The notes beneath the pieces are model-generated. The model saw only the letters and a list, made by a program, of their open reading frames with translations, was not told the DNA's origin and did no database searches. A program made the translations under genes and the position numbers. DNA of 64,000 nt, taken from Lentzea sp. NEAU-D7 (GTDB lineage: Bacteria; Actinomycetota; Actinomycetes; Mycobacteriales; Pseudonocardiaceae). Every line of letters starts with the position of its first letter. Position 1 is the stretch's first letter. The stretch is from contig NZ_JAPJDL010000009.1 in NCBI RefSeq assembly GCF_026242055.1, positions 251,390-315,389 of the forward strand, in the 5' to 3' direction. Shown piece by piece: positions 17,990 to 25,861 of the stretch.

Positions 17990-19105
17990 GTGCCAGGGAT
18001 CGACTACTACGAGTTGCTCGGTGTCGACCGGGGCGCCAGCGCCTCGGAGATCAAGTCGGCCTACCGCTCTCTCGCCAAGGTCATGCACCCCGACGCGGGT
18101 GGGACGTCCGGCGGCTTCCGCCTGCTCCAGGAGGCCTACGAGACGCTGAAGGACCCGGTCCGGCGGGCCGACTACGACCGCCCGGCGTCCCGGCCGCCCA
18201 CCGCGGCGCGACCGCAGACGCGGCCGCGACCTCGCAGAACAGGCCACACCGGCAGGCTGCGCGACTTCGGCGACGACCCGAACTACACGGCGCCGCGGCC
18301 CCGTGTCGACCTCGGTTCGATGGAGTGGTGGCACCGCATCGACCTCGGCGCGCGCGTCCGCTACGTCCCCGCCACCGGCCTCGGCCACGCCCCCGCGGCA
18401 GCCGCGATCGGGGGGTGGTTCGTCCTGCTCCTCCCGCTGACGATGACCTTGTCGCCGCTGCTGCTCGCCGTCTGGCTGCCCCTCGTGGCGGCCGCCGGTT
18501 ACGGGGCGTTCCGGCTGGTGCGCCGCTACATGACGGTCGCGCGGGCCGAACGGGCGTTCGCCGGTGAGTACGACGGGAACACGATTTTCGGCCGTCCGGG
18601 TGAAAACCGACGCGAACGGCTGACCGCCGGACTGCTCACGGAGTACATGACCCAGCTACCGGGCGTGCGCATCTTCCACGGCCTCGCGTGGCCCGGATCG
18701 GTCTTCACGGACGTCGACCACGCCCTGCTCTGCGGCCGCCGCCTGGTCCTCATCGAGTCGAAGTCATGGCTCCCCGGCCACTACTACTGCGACGAGGACG
18801 GCGAACTCTGGCGCAACGGCCACCCGTTCCGCGGCGGAGGCACCCAGCTGCTCGAAGGCGTCGAACGCTTCGCCGAGCTGCTGCCGTGGCTCGAGGTCCG
18901 CGGCGCCCTGCTCGTCTACCCGAGCCGCGCCGGCGAGGTCACGTGCGACGACGACCTCGACTTCGAGGTGCCGCCGATGACGCCCGAGCAGTTCGTCCGC
19001 GAGATCGGCGACTGGCTGGCCGACGACCCGGCCACCGTCGACCGCGAGGCATTGCGCGTTCTCGTGCGCCAAGTGGTCTCGGAAGTCCGCGTAGCCGGCG
19101 CCTAA
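17990..19105 (+). CDS. DnaJ-domain membrane protein with NERD-like nuclease domain
   Basis: A 371-residue fusion. Residues about 5-64 form a J domain with the HPD motif (33-35), which should stimulate an Hsp70. A basic Pro/Arg-rich linker and two transmembrane helices (about 137-178) follow. The C-terminal part resembles a NERD-type PD-(D/E)xK domain: FTDVDHALL gives the Asp and LVLIESKSW gives the Glu-x-Lys near 256-258. A membrane-bound nuclease or structural relative coupled to a chaperone is inferred. The GTG at 17990 starts exactly at the J domain. Confidence 0.75.
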   Translation: MPGIDYYELLGVDRGASASEIKSAYRSLAKVMHPDAGGTSGGFRLLQEAYETLKDPVRRADYDRPASRPPTAARPQTRPRPRRTGHTGRLRDFGDDPNYTAPRPRVDLGSMEWWHRIDLGARVRYVPATGLGHAPAAAAIGGWFVLLLPLTMTLSPLLLAVWLPLVAAAGYGAFRLVRRYMTVARAERAFAGEYDGNTIFGRPGENRRERLTAGLLTEYMTQLPGVRIFHGLAWPGSVFTDVDHALLCGRRLVLIESKSWLPGHYYCDEDGELWRNGHPFRGGGTQLLEGVERFAELLPWLEVRGALLVYPSRAGEVTCDDDLDFEVPPMTPEQFVREIGDWLADDPATVDREALRVLVRQVVSEVRVAGA

Positions 19106-19267
19106 CTCGTTGTGACCTTCACGAACTTCCGGTCCGATTAAGACAAAAAGACCCTTGACTGGCGACTGACGGCCTGAAAGATTGGCATTGTTCCTGGGGG
19201 GACAAGTCGGCGTCGGGGGACGCCCTCCCATGGACTTTTTCAGTCACGCACACATGGGGGATTCGAA

Positions 19268-19912
19268 GTGAAGAACGTCATTCGCAGAGTTTCTGTCGCC
19301 ATTGCGGCGGGCGCCGCCCTGCTGTCGATCGTGGCCGCGCCGGCCTCGGCCGCACCGAAGTTCGAGCCGTACGACCTGCCCGGCGTGGGCACGCAGGCCC
19401 AGGCCAAGATCGCCGCCGCGGGCGAGGCCATCTGGACCGCGATCATCCCGAAGACGACCGACGTCAATTACGGCGCCTCCGTGGACCGCTGCGCGGACAT
19501 CGCCTGGAACTCGCTGGACAACGGCGCCCGCGCCATCCTGTTCGACTGCTACGGCACGAACAACCAGAAGTGGGCCCCTGTCTGGGTCGCGGGCACCGGC
19601 AGCCAGTACGGCACCGCGATGTTCATCAACGCCAACTCCGGCAAGTGCCTCGACCTGTCCGGCAGCGCTCCCACCAACGGCTCGCACGTCATCCAGTGGA
19701 ACTGCCACAACGGCGCGAACCAGCAGTGGGAGGTCGTGCTGCCCACCGGTGCCGACCCGGCGACCTACGACGGTCCGATCCTGTTCAAGAACCGCGCCAC
19801 CGGCAAGTGCCTCGACACCGACAACGGCGGCATCGCGAATGGCACCGGATTCCTGCAGTGGGACTGCCACGGCAACCCGAACCAGCTGTTCACGCTCTAC
19901 AAGTGGATCTGA
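19268..19912 (+). CDS. secreted ricin-type (beta-trefoil) lectin
   Basis: Secreted protein of 214 aa with a Sec signal peptide (cleavage after APASA near residue 28). The C-terminal 130 residues form a ricin B-type lectin domain: SGKCLDLSG, VIQWNCHNGANQQWEV, TGKCLDTDNGG and FLQWDCHGNPNQLF supply the QxW-type repeats. It should bind glycans outside the cell. No catalytic domain is attached. The GTG at 19268 follows a GGGGGA sequence. A hairpin terminator follows the gene. Confidence 0.85.
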   Translation: MKNVIRRVSVAIAAGAALLSIVAAPASAAPKFEPYDLPGVGTQAQAKIAAAGEAIWTAIIPKTTDVNYGASVDRCADIAWNSLDNGARAILFDCYGTNNQKWAPVWVAGTGSQYGTAMFINANSGKCLDLSGSAPTNGSHVIQWNCHNGANQQWEVVLPTGADPATYDGPILFKNRATGKCLDTDNGGIANGTGFLQWDCHGNPNQLFTLYKWI

Positions 19913-19934
19913 TGATCTGAAGTACACGTGAAAT

Positions 19935-19962
19935 GGCCGCCCGCACATTTCTGCGGGCGGCC
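19935..19962 (+). terminator. hairpin terminator after lectin gene
   Basis: Perfect 11-bp stem (GGCCGCCCGCA) with a 6-nt loop, 23 bp after the lectin stop. The downstream sequence is ACCACTATTTCTCC, a weak T-rich tail. Confidence 0.7.
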
Positions 19963-20035
19963 ACCACTATTTCTCCACAACGGCACCGAGGACCGCCACC
20001 GGCGATCTTCCGCCGGTCATGAGATCCTTTCCGCC

Positions 20036-20143
20036 ATGACCCGCACGGTGTGCCTCGCACAGAACCCCGACGCGGACGCACTCCTCGCGTCAGACATGTT
20101 CGCCCTGCTCACAGGAATGCTGCTGGACCAGCACACTGCTTGA
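20036..20143 (+). pseudogene. 5' fragment of HhH-GPD DNA glycosylase-family gene, interrupted by element
   Basis: The ORF begins MTRTVCLAQNPDADALLASD and follows the HhH-GPD-type (TIGR03252-like) family until codon 32 (LLDQ), then reads HTA and stops inside the inserted element. It aligns residue by residue with the first 32 residues of the element copy at 27559. The missing remainder of the host gene is at 29719-30195. The fragment has high GC like the chromosome. The interruption lies at the 8-bp core GACCAGCA. Confidence 0.9.
20126..20133 (+). other. attL core GACCAGCA
   Basis: Eight bases identical to 29719-29726. The host gene reads into it from the left and the element begins to its right. 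It codes for Asp-Gln plus the first two bases of the next Gln codon in the intact host gene. Confidence 0.8.
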
Positions 20144-20157
20144 TGTATGACTAGCGT

Positions 20158-21765
20158 ATGGATCCATCCGACCGCGTCCAACGCGCACACTGGGGCGACT
20201 TCGAGGGCCTGAACCTGGCCGGTCTCGTCCGCCTGTCGTTCGAGCTGAACCACGACGACCCGCAGGCGAACGTGCGCAGCTTCCCCTTGTCCGGCAGGGA
20301 CATCAAGGGCCGCGAGGAACAGGAGAAGGACTGCCGCACGTACGTCGAGTCCCGCAAGGGTCAGTACGTGCACACGTACATCGAGCCGGACACCTCTGCC
20401 TGGAAGCGCAAGCGCGTGCAGCTCCCTGACGGCTCATACACCTACCGCGTCGTGCGTCCGATCTTCGAAGGCGCTTTGAACGACCTGAAGCGCGGCACTA
20501 CGCCAGACGGTGAGCGGCTGGACGGCCTGGTCGTCTACGACATCGATCGGCTCACCCGCGACAACCGGCACCTTGAAGACGCCATCGAGGTCGTGGAGCA
20601 CTTCCGGCGTCCGATCATGGACATCACGGGCACGCTTGACTTGCTGACCGACAACGGCCGGACCGTGGCCCGCATCGTCGTTGCCACCAACAACAAGCAG
20701 TCCGCTGATACGGCCCGCCGCGTGCGTCGGAAGCACCGCGCGTTGGAGCTCGCCGGCATTCCGACCGGAGGCCGCCGCCCGTTCGGGTGGAACGAGGACA
20801 AGCGCACGCTAAACCTGGCCGAGGCCGAGCTGATCCGCGAGTCCGCACAGCGGATCCTGCGTGGCGCTCCCCTTGGGTCGATCGTCAATGACTGGAACGA
20901 CCGAGGTGTCACCACGCCGTTGGGGAACAAGTGGACCAACCAGACGGTCAAGACGGTCTTTCGGAACCCTCGGGTCTGCGGATTCCGGTCGAGGAACGTA
21001 CGTGAGATCAACCAGCAGACCGGCAAGGAGTCGTTCCGCGTCGAGATCGTTCGCGACGACACCGGAGAGCCGGTCATCGGTCAGTTCGAACCGATCTTGA
21101 CCGTCGATGATTGGGACGCGGTCACGGCAGTGATCGGCAACCACGCGATCGCTGGACGCGGCAAGAACACCCGCACGTACTTGCTCACCGGCACGCTTCG
21201 CTGCGGCAAGGATGACTGCGGCGGCAAGCTTCGCTCGCTGAAGGCACACGCATCGCGGGTGAAGGACCCCAACCGCTTCTATTACACCTGCGAGGCCAGG
21301 AACAAGGGCGGTTGCGGCGGAGGCGTCAGCATCCCAGGCCAGGAGACCGATGCGTGGGTGACGGCCGCAGTGATCCGCAAGTACGAGCTAGAGGCTGAGC
21401 GCCGCGAAGCTCAGAGCACGCCGGAGCCGTGGGCGCAGGAGGCCGAGCTTGCCGAGGTCCGTGAGGACCTGCGGGAACTAAGTACAGCTCGCAAGGAACG
21501 GCGGATCTCAGCCAACCGCTACTTCGCCATGTTGCCCGAGCTTGAGCAGCAGGAGCGTGAACTACTCGCTGACCGCGAACGCTGGTTGGCGAAGACAGCG
21601 ACGGCAGGCACGAGCCTGGCAACGATTCGCGCCGACTGGGATGACTACCCCTTGGCCCAAAAACGCGCATACATAGAAGAAGCGCTAGCTGCCGTCCTGG
21701 TCCTCCCAGCCAACGGACGTCGAGGATTCCACCCGGAGCGGATCGAACTCGTTTGGCGATCCTGA
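20158..21765 (+). CDS. large serine recombinase (integrase)
   Basis: Site-specific recombinase of 535 aa that should join attP and attB. The N-terminal catalytic domain has the nucleophile Ser27 in VRLSFE and the DIDRLTRDN motif near residues 128-136. A recombinase domain follows (RRKHRALELAGIPTGGRRP near 200), then a zinc ribbon with two Cys pairs (CGKDDCGG and YTCEARNKGGCGG) and a coiled coil near the C-terminus. It starts 24 bp inside attL, the usual position for a serine integrase. A recombination directionality factor is not identified. Confidence 0.93.
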   Translation: MDPSDRVQRAHWGDFEGLNLAGLVRLSFELNHDDPQANVRSFPLSGRDIKGREEQEKDCRTYVESRKGQYVHTYIEPDTSAWKRKRVQLPDGSYTYRVVRPIFEGALNDLKRGTTPDGERLDGLVVYDIDRLTRDNRHLEDAIEVVEHFRRPIMDITGTLDLLTDNGRTVARIVVATNNKQSADTARRVRRKHRALELAGIPTGGRRPFGWNEDKRTLNLAEAELIRESAQRILRGAPLGSIVNDWNDRGVTTPLGNKWTNQTVKTVFRNPRVCGFRSRNVREINQQTGKESFRVEIVRDDTGEPVIGQFEPILTVDDWDAVTAVIGNHAIAGRGKNTRTYLLTGTLRCGKDDCGGKLRSLKAHASRVKDPNRFYYTCEARNKGGCGGGVSIPGQETDAWVTAAVIRKYELEAERREAQSTPEPWAQEAELAEVREDLRELSTARKERRISANRYFAMLPELEQQERELLADRERWLAKTATAGTSLATIRADWDDYPLAQKRAYIEEALAAVLVLPANGRRGFHPERIELVWRS

Positions 21766-21843
21766 AAGATTAGTGAAGCTACCTAACTTTATTGGTTGGA
21801 CCAATTCCCCCGGCCCGCTCCAGCCGGCACTCTCACGCCTGCG

Positions 21844-21871
21844 AAAAATTGTCAGTGCCGCGATCTAGACT
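21844..21871 (+). promoter_or_regulatory. promoter-like AAAAATTGTCAG-N10-TAGACT before TIR gene
   Basis: TTGTCA is separated from TAGACT by 11 bp. The same 12-bp AAAAATTGTCAG with the same spacing to CATCAT lies before the gene at 63142-63366. The spacing is too short for a standard -35/-10 pair, so the left part may be an activator site. Confidence 0.45.
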
Positions 21872-21913
21872 GGTCGGCAGTTAGATGCAGGCGGAACATC
21901 CCAGGAGCCAAAG

Positions 21914-22660
21914 TTGGTCAAGAAGTTCAACGCGAGCGCGTTCCAGGCGCAGCTTAGAGCCGCACAGCGCAAGGCCGAACAAGACTTCAAGCGCAAGGTC
22001 AGCCATGCCCAAAACAAGATCACACAGGAGGCGCGGAGGATCGATCAGCAAAATCAGAAAGTGGTTGACGACTACAACCATAAGGTCGCAGCGCACAACC
22101 GCGCCGCCGAACAGCACAACAGGAAGGTGGTCGCAGACATCAATCGAAGCCTGCAAGCGAGCAGCAGTCGCCCCTCAGTGCGCTACACCGTCCACGAACG
22201 GCAGCTTGTTGATCGAGTTCACGAAGCAGTCGCAGGACTGGACAACCGGGAATACGACGCGTTCCTCAGCTACGCACGGATTGACGGTGCCCAGGTAGCC
22301 ACAGAACTTCGCGAAAACCTCGCAGAACTCGGCGCATCAGTCTGGTTTGACGAAATTGCAATCATCCCTGGCAAGAGCCTGGCACTCCAGATGGATTCAG
22401 GTCTGCGAAGGGCCAAGTCAGGCATTGCCCTCTTGACACCCGCTTACCTCACTGGCAGGTTCTGGACCCAGCGCGAGCTAGGTGCCTTGCTACACAAGAA
22501 CACTCTCATTCCAGTGCTGCACAACGTCACCTTCGAGGATGTTGCCGAGTACAGCGGGATTCTGCCGGACCTTGCAGGATTCACTACAGCAAACGATTCC
22601 GTGCGCGACATAGCAGTGAAAATTGCTTCGGCAATTTTGCCCAATGCGGACGTCGCCTAA
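21914..22660 (+). CDS. coiled-coil TIR-domain protein (putative NADase effector)
   Basis: A 248-residue protein. Residues about 10-80 are charged and helical, probably a coiled coil. Residues 113-245 form a TIR domain: YDAFLSYARIDG at the start, VWFDEIAIIPG in the BB-loop region and RFWTQRELGALL with the candidate catalytic Glu188. Bacterial TIR domains often cleave NAD+ in antiphage defence. Whether this one is catalytic is inference. The TTG start at 21914 is supported by AGGAG 6-7 nt upstream. The next gene encodes a Nudix hydrolase. Confidence 0.85.
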   Translation: MVKKFNASAFQAQLRAAQRKAEQDFKRKVSHAQNKITQEARRIDQQNQKVVDDYNHKVAAHNRAAEQHNRKVVADINRSLQASSSRPSVRYTVHERQLVDRVHEAVAGLDNREYDAFLSYARIDGAQVATELRENLAELGASVWFDEIAIIPGKSLALQMDSGLRRAKSGIALLTPAYLTGRFWTQRELGALLHKNTLIPVLHNVTFEDVAEYSGILPDLAGFTTANDSVRDIAVKIASAILPNADVA

Positions 22661-22697
22661 CAGACATCAGGCACAAACCATGCCTCTAGCTATGCTG

Positions 22698-22703
22698 TAG
22701 GCT
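22698..22703 (+). promoter_or_regulatory. probable -10 box (TAGGCT) of Nudix gene, leaderless
   Basis: TAGGCT is 7 nt before the GTG at 22711, with no Shine-Dalgarno sequence, so the Nudix gene likely has its own promoter. Confidence 0.4.
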
Positions 22704-22710
22704 TACAATT

Positions 22711-23265
22711 GTGCTTCCTGGACCTGACAGCGCAGACACCCGTTGGACAATCCACGAAGAACGACTCGTGGACGACACTCGCAAGCTTCATGTGAGCATC
22801 GCCCACGTCGAACTGCCAGACGGTGTCCACTTTGAGCAGTGGGTGTTGCGTATGCCCAAGGCAGTCATGGCCTTGGTGCTCGACGATGCGCACGAGAATG
22901 TACTCATGATCTACAGGCATCGGTGGATCATGGACCGCTGGACCTGGGAACTCCCCGGCGGCTACCTCGATCCGAATGAGGACCCTGCCGCTTGCGCGGA
23001 ACGCGAAGCGATCGAGGAGACCGGCTGGAAGCCGCGCAACGTCAGGCTGTTGACGACCTTCCAGCCTCTCACCGGTACTGCCGACTTCGAAAACCTGATC
23101 TACATCGCCGAAGGCGCGGAGGACACAGGCCAGCAGGCCGACATCAACGAAGCTGAACGCGTGGCCTGGATCCCGTTGTCCTCGATCAAAGACATGATCG
23201 CCAAGGGCGAGATCATCGGGGCAGCCGCACAGGTCGGTCTACTGCACGTCCTCGCGTTCGGCTAG
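22711..23265 (+). CDS. Nudix hydrolase (possible Pif-like immunity factor)
   Basis: A 184-residue Nudix protein. The Nudix box is complete: Gly of GYLDPNEDPA, then REAIEETGW, matching GX5EX7REUXEEXGU. The fold resembles ADP-ribose pyrophosphatases. In the actinomycete element pSAM2 a Nudix-motif protein, Pif, blocks transfer between cells that already carry the element, so an immunity role is possible. Its position next to a TIR gene also allows a role in ADP-ribose turnover. Both are inference. The 3' end overlaps the convergent XRE gene by 27 bp. Confidence 0.85.
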   Translation: MLPGPDSADTRWTIHEERLVDDTRKLHVSIAHVELPDGVHFEQWVLRMPKAVMALVLDDAHENVLMIYRHRWIMDRWTWELPGGYLDPNEDPAACAEREAIEETGWKPRNVRLLTTFQPLTGTADFENLIYIAEGAEDTGQQADINEAERVAWIPLSSIKDMIAKGEIIGAAAQVGLLHVLAFG

Positions 23266-24630
23266 CCCGATGCCAACAGCCGCCATCTCCGCGTAGAGCA
23301 CCTGGACCGCAGGCTCTGCGCGGAACGGCTGGAGACGCCGAGCCACGTCCTCCAGGTAGGCCACAGTCCGGACCGAATGCATGTTGCCCGCCATGCGCAG
23401 AGCACTGGTGCCCGCCGCGCAAGCCTCTTCCACACGCCGCTGATCGGCCAGGATCGAAGCGAGCAAAGCCGTGTTGAACAGCCGTCCTCGGTCGTACCCC
23501 TCGGTCATCTCCAAGGACCGCCGAGCGAACCGCTCAGCCTCATCAGGCCGACCAAGATCCCGGAAGCAGTGCGCGAACTTCGCCGCCATGTACGCGGCAT
23601 CGAAGTACCGCAGCCACTCAGGCACATCAGAGCCCGCCGACGAGAACGAGTTTTCCGCATCCCCAAGCGCCGCAAGGCATCCCTTGGCATCGCGACGCAA
23701 CGCGAGCCCATGAGCTTCCATCACCGCGGACTCCGCCATGAGCGGCGAGATGCCGGTCCGGCCGGCGTTGTCCCGCGCAGCTCGGGCCAGGTCGACAGCC
23801 ACGAGAGGCGAGCGCACGAAGGCCGCGTGATGGCTCATGCCAGCCAGCATCTCGGCAGCAAGCGCGTCGTCACCGACGTCCTGGCAAAGTTGGAGAGCCT
23901 GCCGCAGATGCTTGCGCCCAGCGCTGGCGTCGCCCACGTCGTACGCCATCCAGCCAGCGAGCTGGTTGAGTTCGGCGACGGCTCCGAACAGCTCACGCCG
24001 CACACCGTCCCGGAATCGACCACCACGCAACAGGGGCACAGCTTCACCAACGAGGTAGTGGCTGACCGTCGCGCGTGCGTGCCCACCGCCGAAGCGGTTG
24101 TCGAGCTGCCTGAACGTTCGCGTCATGGCCCGCAGCGTCTCGACATCAGCCGTTCCGACGATCCGCTCAACGGCCTCTGGTGACGGCGCGCTGAACCAGC
24201 CAAAGCCGGACTCGGCCGACATCACCGAGGAGGGCGGCATGTCGTCATCTTCGAACTGGAACCACAGCAGGGCCTCAGGGATGCGAAGAGCCCACGCCCA
24301 CTGCTCAAGCTTGCCCAGATCTCGAAGCGGTTCGACCGTGCGTTCCAGGCGACTGACCTGCCCCTGCGTCAGCCCGAACCAACGCCCGATCTTGGCTTGT
24401 GTCAGCGCCGGATCATGTTCCTTCCTGTAGGCCTCGATCACGTGGCCGAAGTGCCTTGACCGCAGGGCAGCACTGAGGCGCGGCCGGTCCCAGAATTCGG
24501 CAGGCTTGGCAGGCGCACGAGAAGCCTGAACATCGCGACGGACGCAGGGCGCACACAGGAATGCGCGGTTGTCACTCGCCAACCGCGTTCCGCATCCCCG
24601 GCATTGCCGAGGCGTGTCCCGTGCGCTCAT
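23239..24630 (-). CDS. XRE-type regulator with zinc-binding N-terminus and TPR-like domain
   Basis: A 463-residue regulator. The N-terminus carries two Cys pairs (CRGCG and CAPCVRR). An XRE helix-turn-helix follows (GLTQGQVSRLER near residue 90). The long C-terminal part is helical with tetratricopeptide-like repeats. Such proteins are common on actinomycete integrative elements and plasmids and usually control excision, replication or transfer. The ATG at 24630 is preferred over 24669 because GGGGCGG precedes it. The 157-bp gap to the divergent small gene at 24788 should hold the operators. Confidence 0.82.
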   Translation of the reverse strand: MSARDTPRQCRGCGTRLASDNRAFLCAPCVRRDVQASRAPAKPAEFWDRPRLSAALRSRHFGHVIEAYRKEHDPALTQAKIGRWFGLTQGQVSRLERTVEPLRDLGKLEQWAWALRIPEALLWFQFEDDDMPPSSVMSAESGFGWFSAPSPEAVERIVGTADVETLRAMTRTFRQLDNRFGGGHARATVSHYLVGEAVPLLRGGRFRDGVRRELFGAVAELNQLAGWMAYDVGDASAGRKHLRQALQLCQDVGDDALAAEMLAGMSHHAAFVRSPLVAVDLARAARDNAGRTGISPLMAESAVMEAHGLALRRDAKGCLAALGDAENSFSSAGSDVPEWLRYFDAAYMAAKFAHCFRDLGRPDEAERFARRSLEMTEGYDRGRLFNTALLASILADQRRVEEACAAGTSALRMAGNMHSVRTVAYLEDVARRLQPFRAEPAVQVLYAEMAAVGIGLAEREDVQ

Positions 24631-24787
24631 CACCGCCCCTGACCTGCGTTCAAGCCCGAGTGTAATCACGCGAGCACCCGCTGACGTGCAGATATGAGCG
24701 GATTGGATATCTCAGCCACCTACGTGGTGGGTTCATTGCTTCAGCGCGCCGATCGTCGTGTCAGGACGACTCGACAGGAGGCAAGAG

Positions 24788-25096
24788 ATGGGGTTCTACG
24801 TACTCGCTCGACCAGAGGAAGGAGCATTTTCAGCAGTGGTCGAGCACCTGCCGGGCGCACCGACGCTGCTGGCCGCAATCGGTGACTCACAGATTGCCGT
24901 GCAGACGCCGGACGGCCCGGACGGGCTGAAACTCGCGGCTCAGTTCGCGTGGGGTCTCGCGAAAGCGGCCACCGAGTTCGCGGCCAGGTGCGAGGAGTTG
25001 CACCTGGCAGCCAGCAACGCCGAGTCCGAGACCTTCGCGCCGGTGAGCGAGGACGAGCTGGCACGTTGGAGCACACTCGTCGGGCGTGCTGAGTGA
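24788..25096 (+). CDS. small element-borne protein, unknown function
   Basis: A 102-residue acidic protein beginning MGFYVLARPEEGAFSAV. No domain is recognised. An excellent Shine-Dalgarno sequence (AGGAGG 6-7 nt before the ATG) supports it. It is divergent from the XRE gene and overlaps the next ORF (GTGA), so it probably opens the operon leading to the replication initiator. An accessory role in replication or excision is possible. Confidence 0.75.
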   Translation: MGFYVLARPEEGAFSAVVEHLPGAPTLLAAIGDSQIAVQTPDGPDGLKLAAQFAWGLAKAATEFAARCEELHLAASNAESETFAPVSEDELARWSTLVGRAE

Positions 25097-25416
25097 ACCG
25101 GTGGACGATGGAACTGGTGGCGCTCGGCTATTGCTTAGTGGTCTTGCTGCTGGCGCAGGTGGCGTGTTCGCGAGCGAACAAGTCCGTGCGGCGCCAAGCG
25201 CTTTCGCCGAAGCAGCTCAAGTCGTCGCCGTGTGTGTCGTATGGGCTTGCGTCGTTCTGTACGCAGTTGCCTGCGGCCTACAGGCAGCGTGGCGACGGCG
25301 AACAGCCCGCCAACAAGCTCGCCGAGTTGCTGACGAGCTCTCCAATTCAGTCGCAGCGATCCAACGCCACCTTGCCGCAGAACACGACGACTGACCGAAC
25401 ACCGGCCGCCGCCTGA
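25093..25416 (+). CDS. small membrane protein in a two-frame locus
   Basis: The GTG at 25093 overlaps the previous stop by four bases and opens a 107-codon frame with strong GC at third positions and an N-terminal hydrophobic segment (LVALGYCLVVLLLAQVA). A second frame, 25086-25394 (102 codons, GTG start), also looks protein-like: a hydrophobic helix (VVAVCVVWACVVLYAVACG) followed by a basic helix. Only one may be real, or the gene may be frameshifted. Third-position GC favours 25093; protein character of the C-terminal half favours 25086. Confidence 0.5.
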   Translation: MNRWTMELVALGYCLVVLLLAQVACSRANKSVRRQALSPKQLKSSPCVSYGLASFCTQLPAAYRQRGDGEQPANKLAELLTSSPIQSQRSNATLPQNTTTDRTPAAA

Positions 25417-25705
25417 CGGCCGTCTGATCGACCGCAGCGGAGCCGCGACGCAGTTCGCGAACACGTGCGACAACTCAACACAAGCGCCAGAAACCTATAC
25501 ATACAAACAAACTTGAGGCTACGGCCTGCGGAGTGGCACATCATCCCCTGACGAGAGCAGCACGAGGGCCATGCCCTCTGGGGTGCCGCAGAAGACCGCA
25601 ACCACCACACAAACACTCCCTTTCACAAACACAAGTAGGGGTAGATCCCCGCGCTGCCTGTGTTGACGCGTCGTGGCTCCACGACCGTGAAGGGGAGTGT
25701 TTCTT
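25417..25705 (+). other. non-coding region before rep operon, three ACAAACA repeats
   Basis: No convincing gene. Exact ACAAACA copies occur at 25503, 25609 and 25625 within A/C-rich sequence, and an A+T-rich patch (CTATACATACAAAC) lies near 25495-25508. These could be promoter elements or initiator-binding repeats. Confidence 0.35.
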
Positions 25706-25861
25706 GTGGGGCCATCGCCCGACGAGATGTGGGAGTGGGCCGAGCAGCAAGCCGCAGCCGTGCCCGCCTGGAGCGAAGAACGCTGGCAGCGTGTCAACGC
25801 GATCTTCGGCGTTCGACTCGCCGACGAACGAGCCGCCCAGCATCAGCAGGAGGCCGCGTGA
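25706..25861 (+). CDS. small acidic protein coupled to the replication initiator
   Basis: A 51-residue protein rich in Trp, Gln, Glu and Ala (DEMWEWAEQQ, WSEERWQRVNAIFG). The GTG at 25706 has GGGGAG 8 nt upstream. The stop overlaps the initiator start (TGATG type), so the two are translationally coupled. Small partner proteins in this position are usual for RepSA-type initiators; function is unknown. Confidence 0.65.
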   Translation: MGPSPDEMWEWAEQQAAAVPAWSEERWQRVNAIFGVRLADERAAQHQQEAA

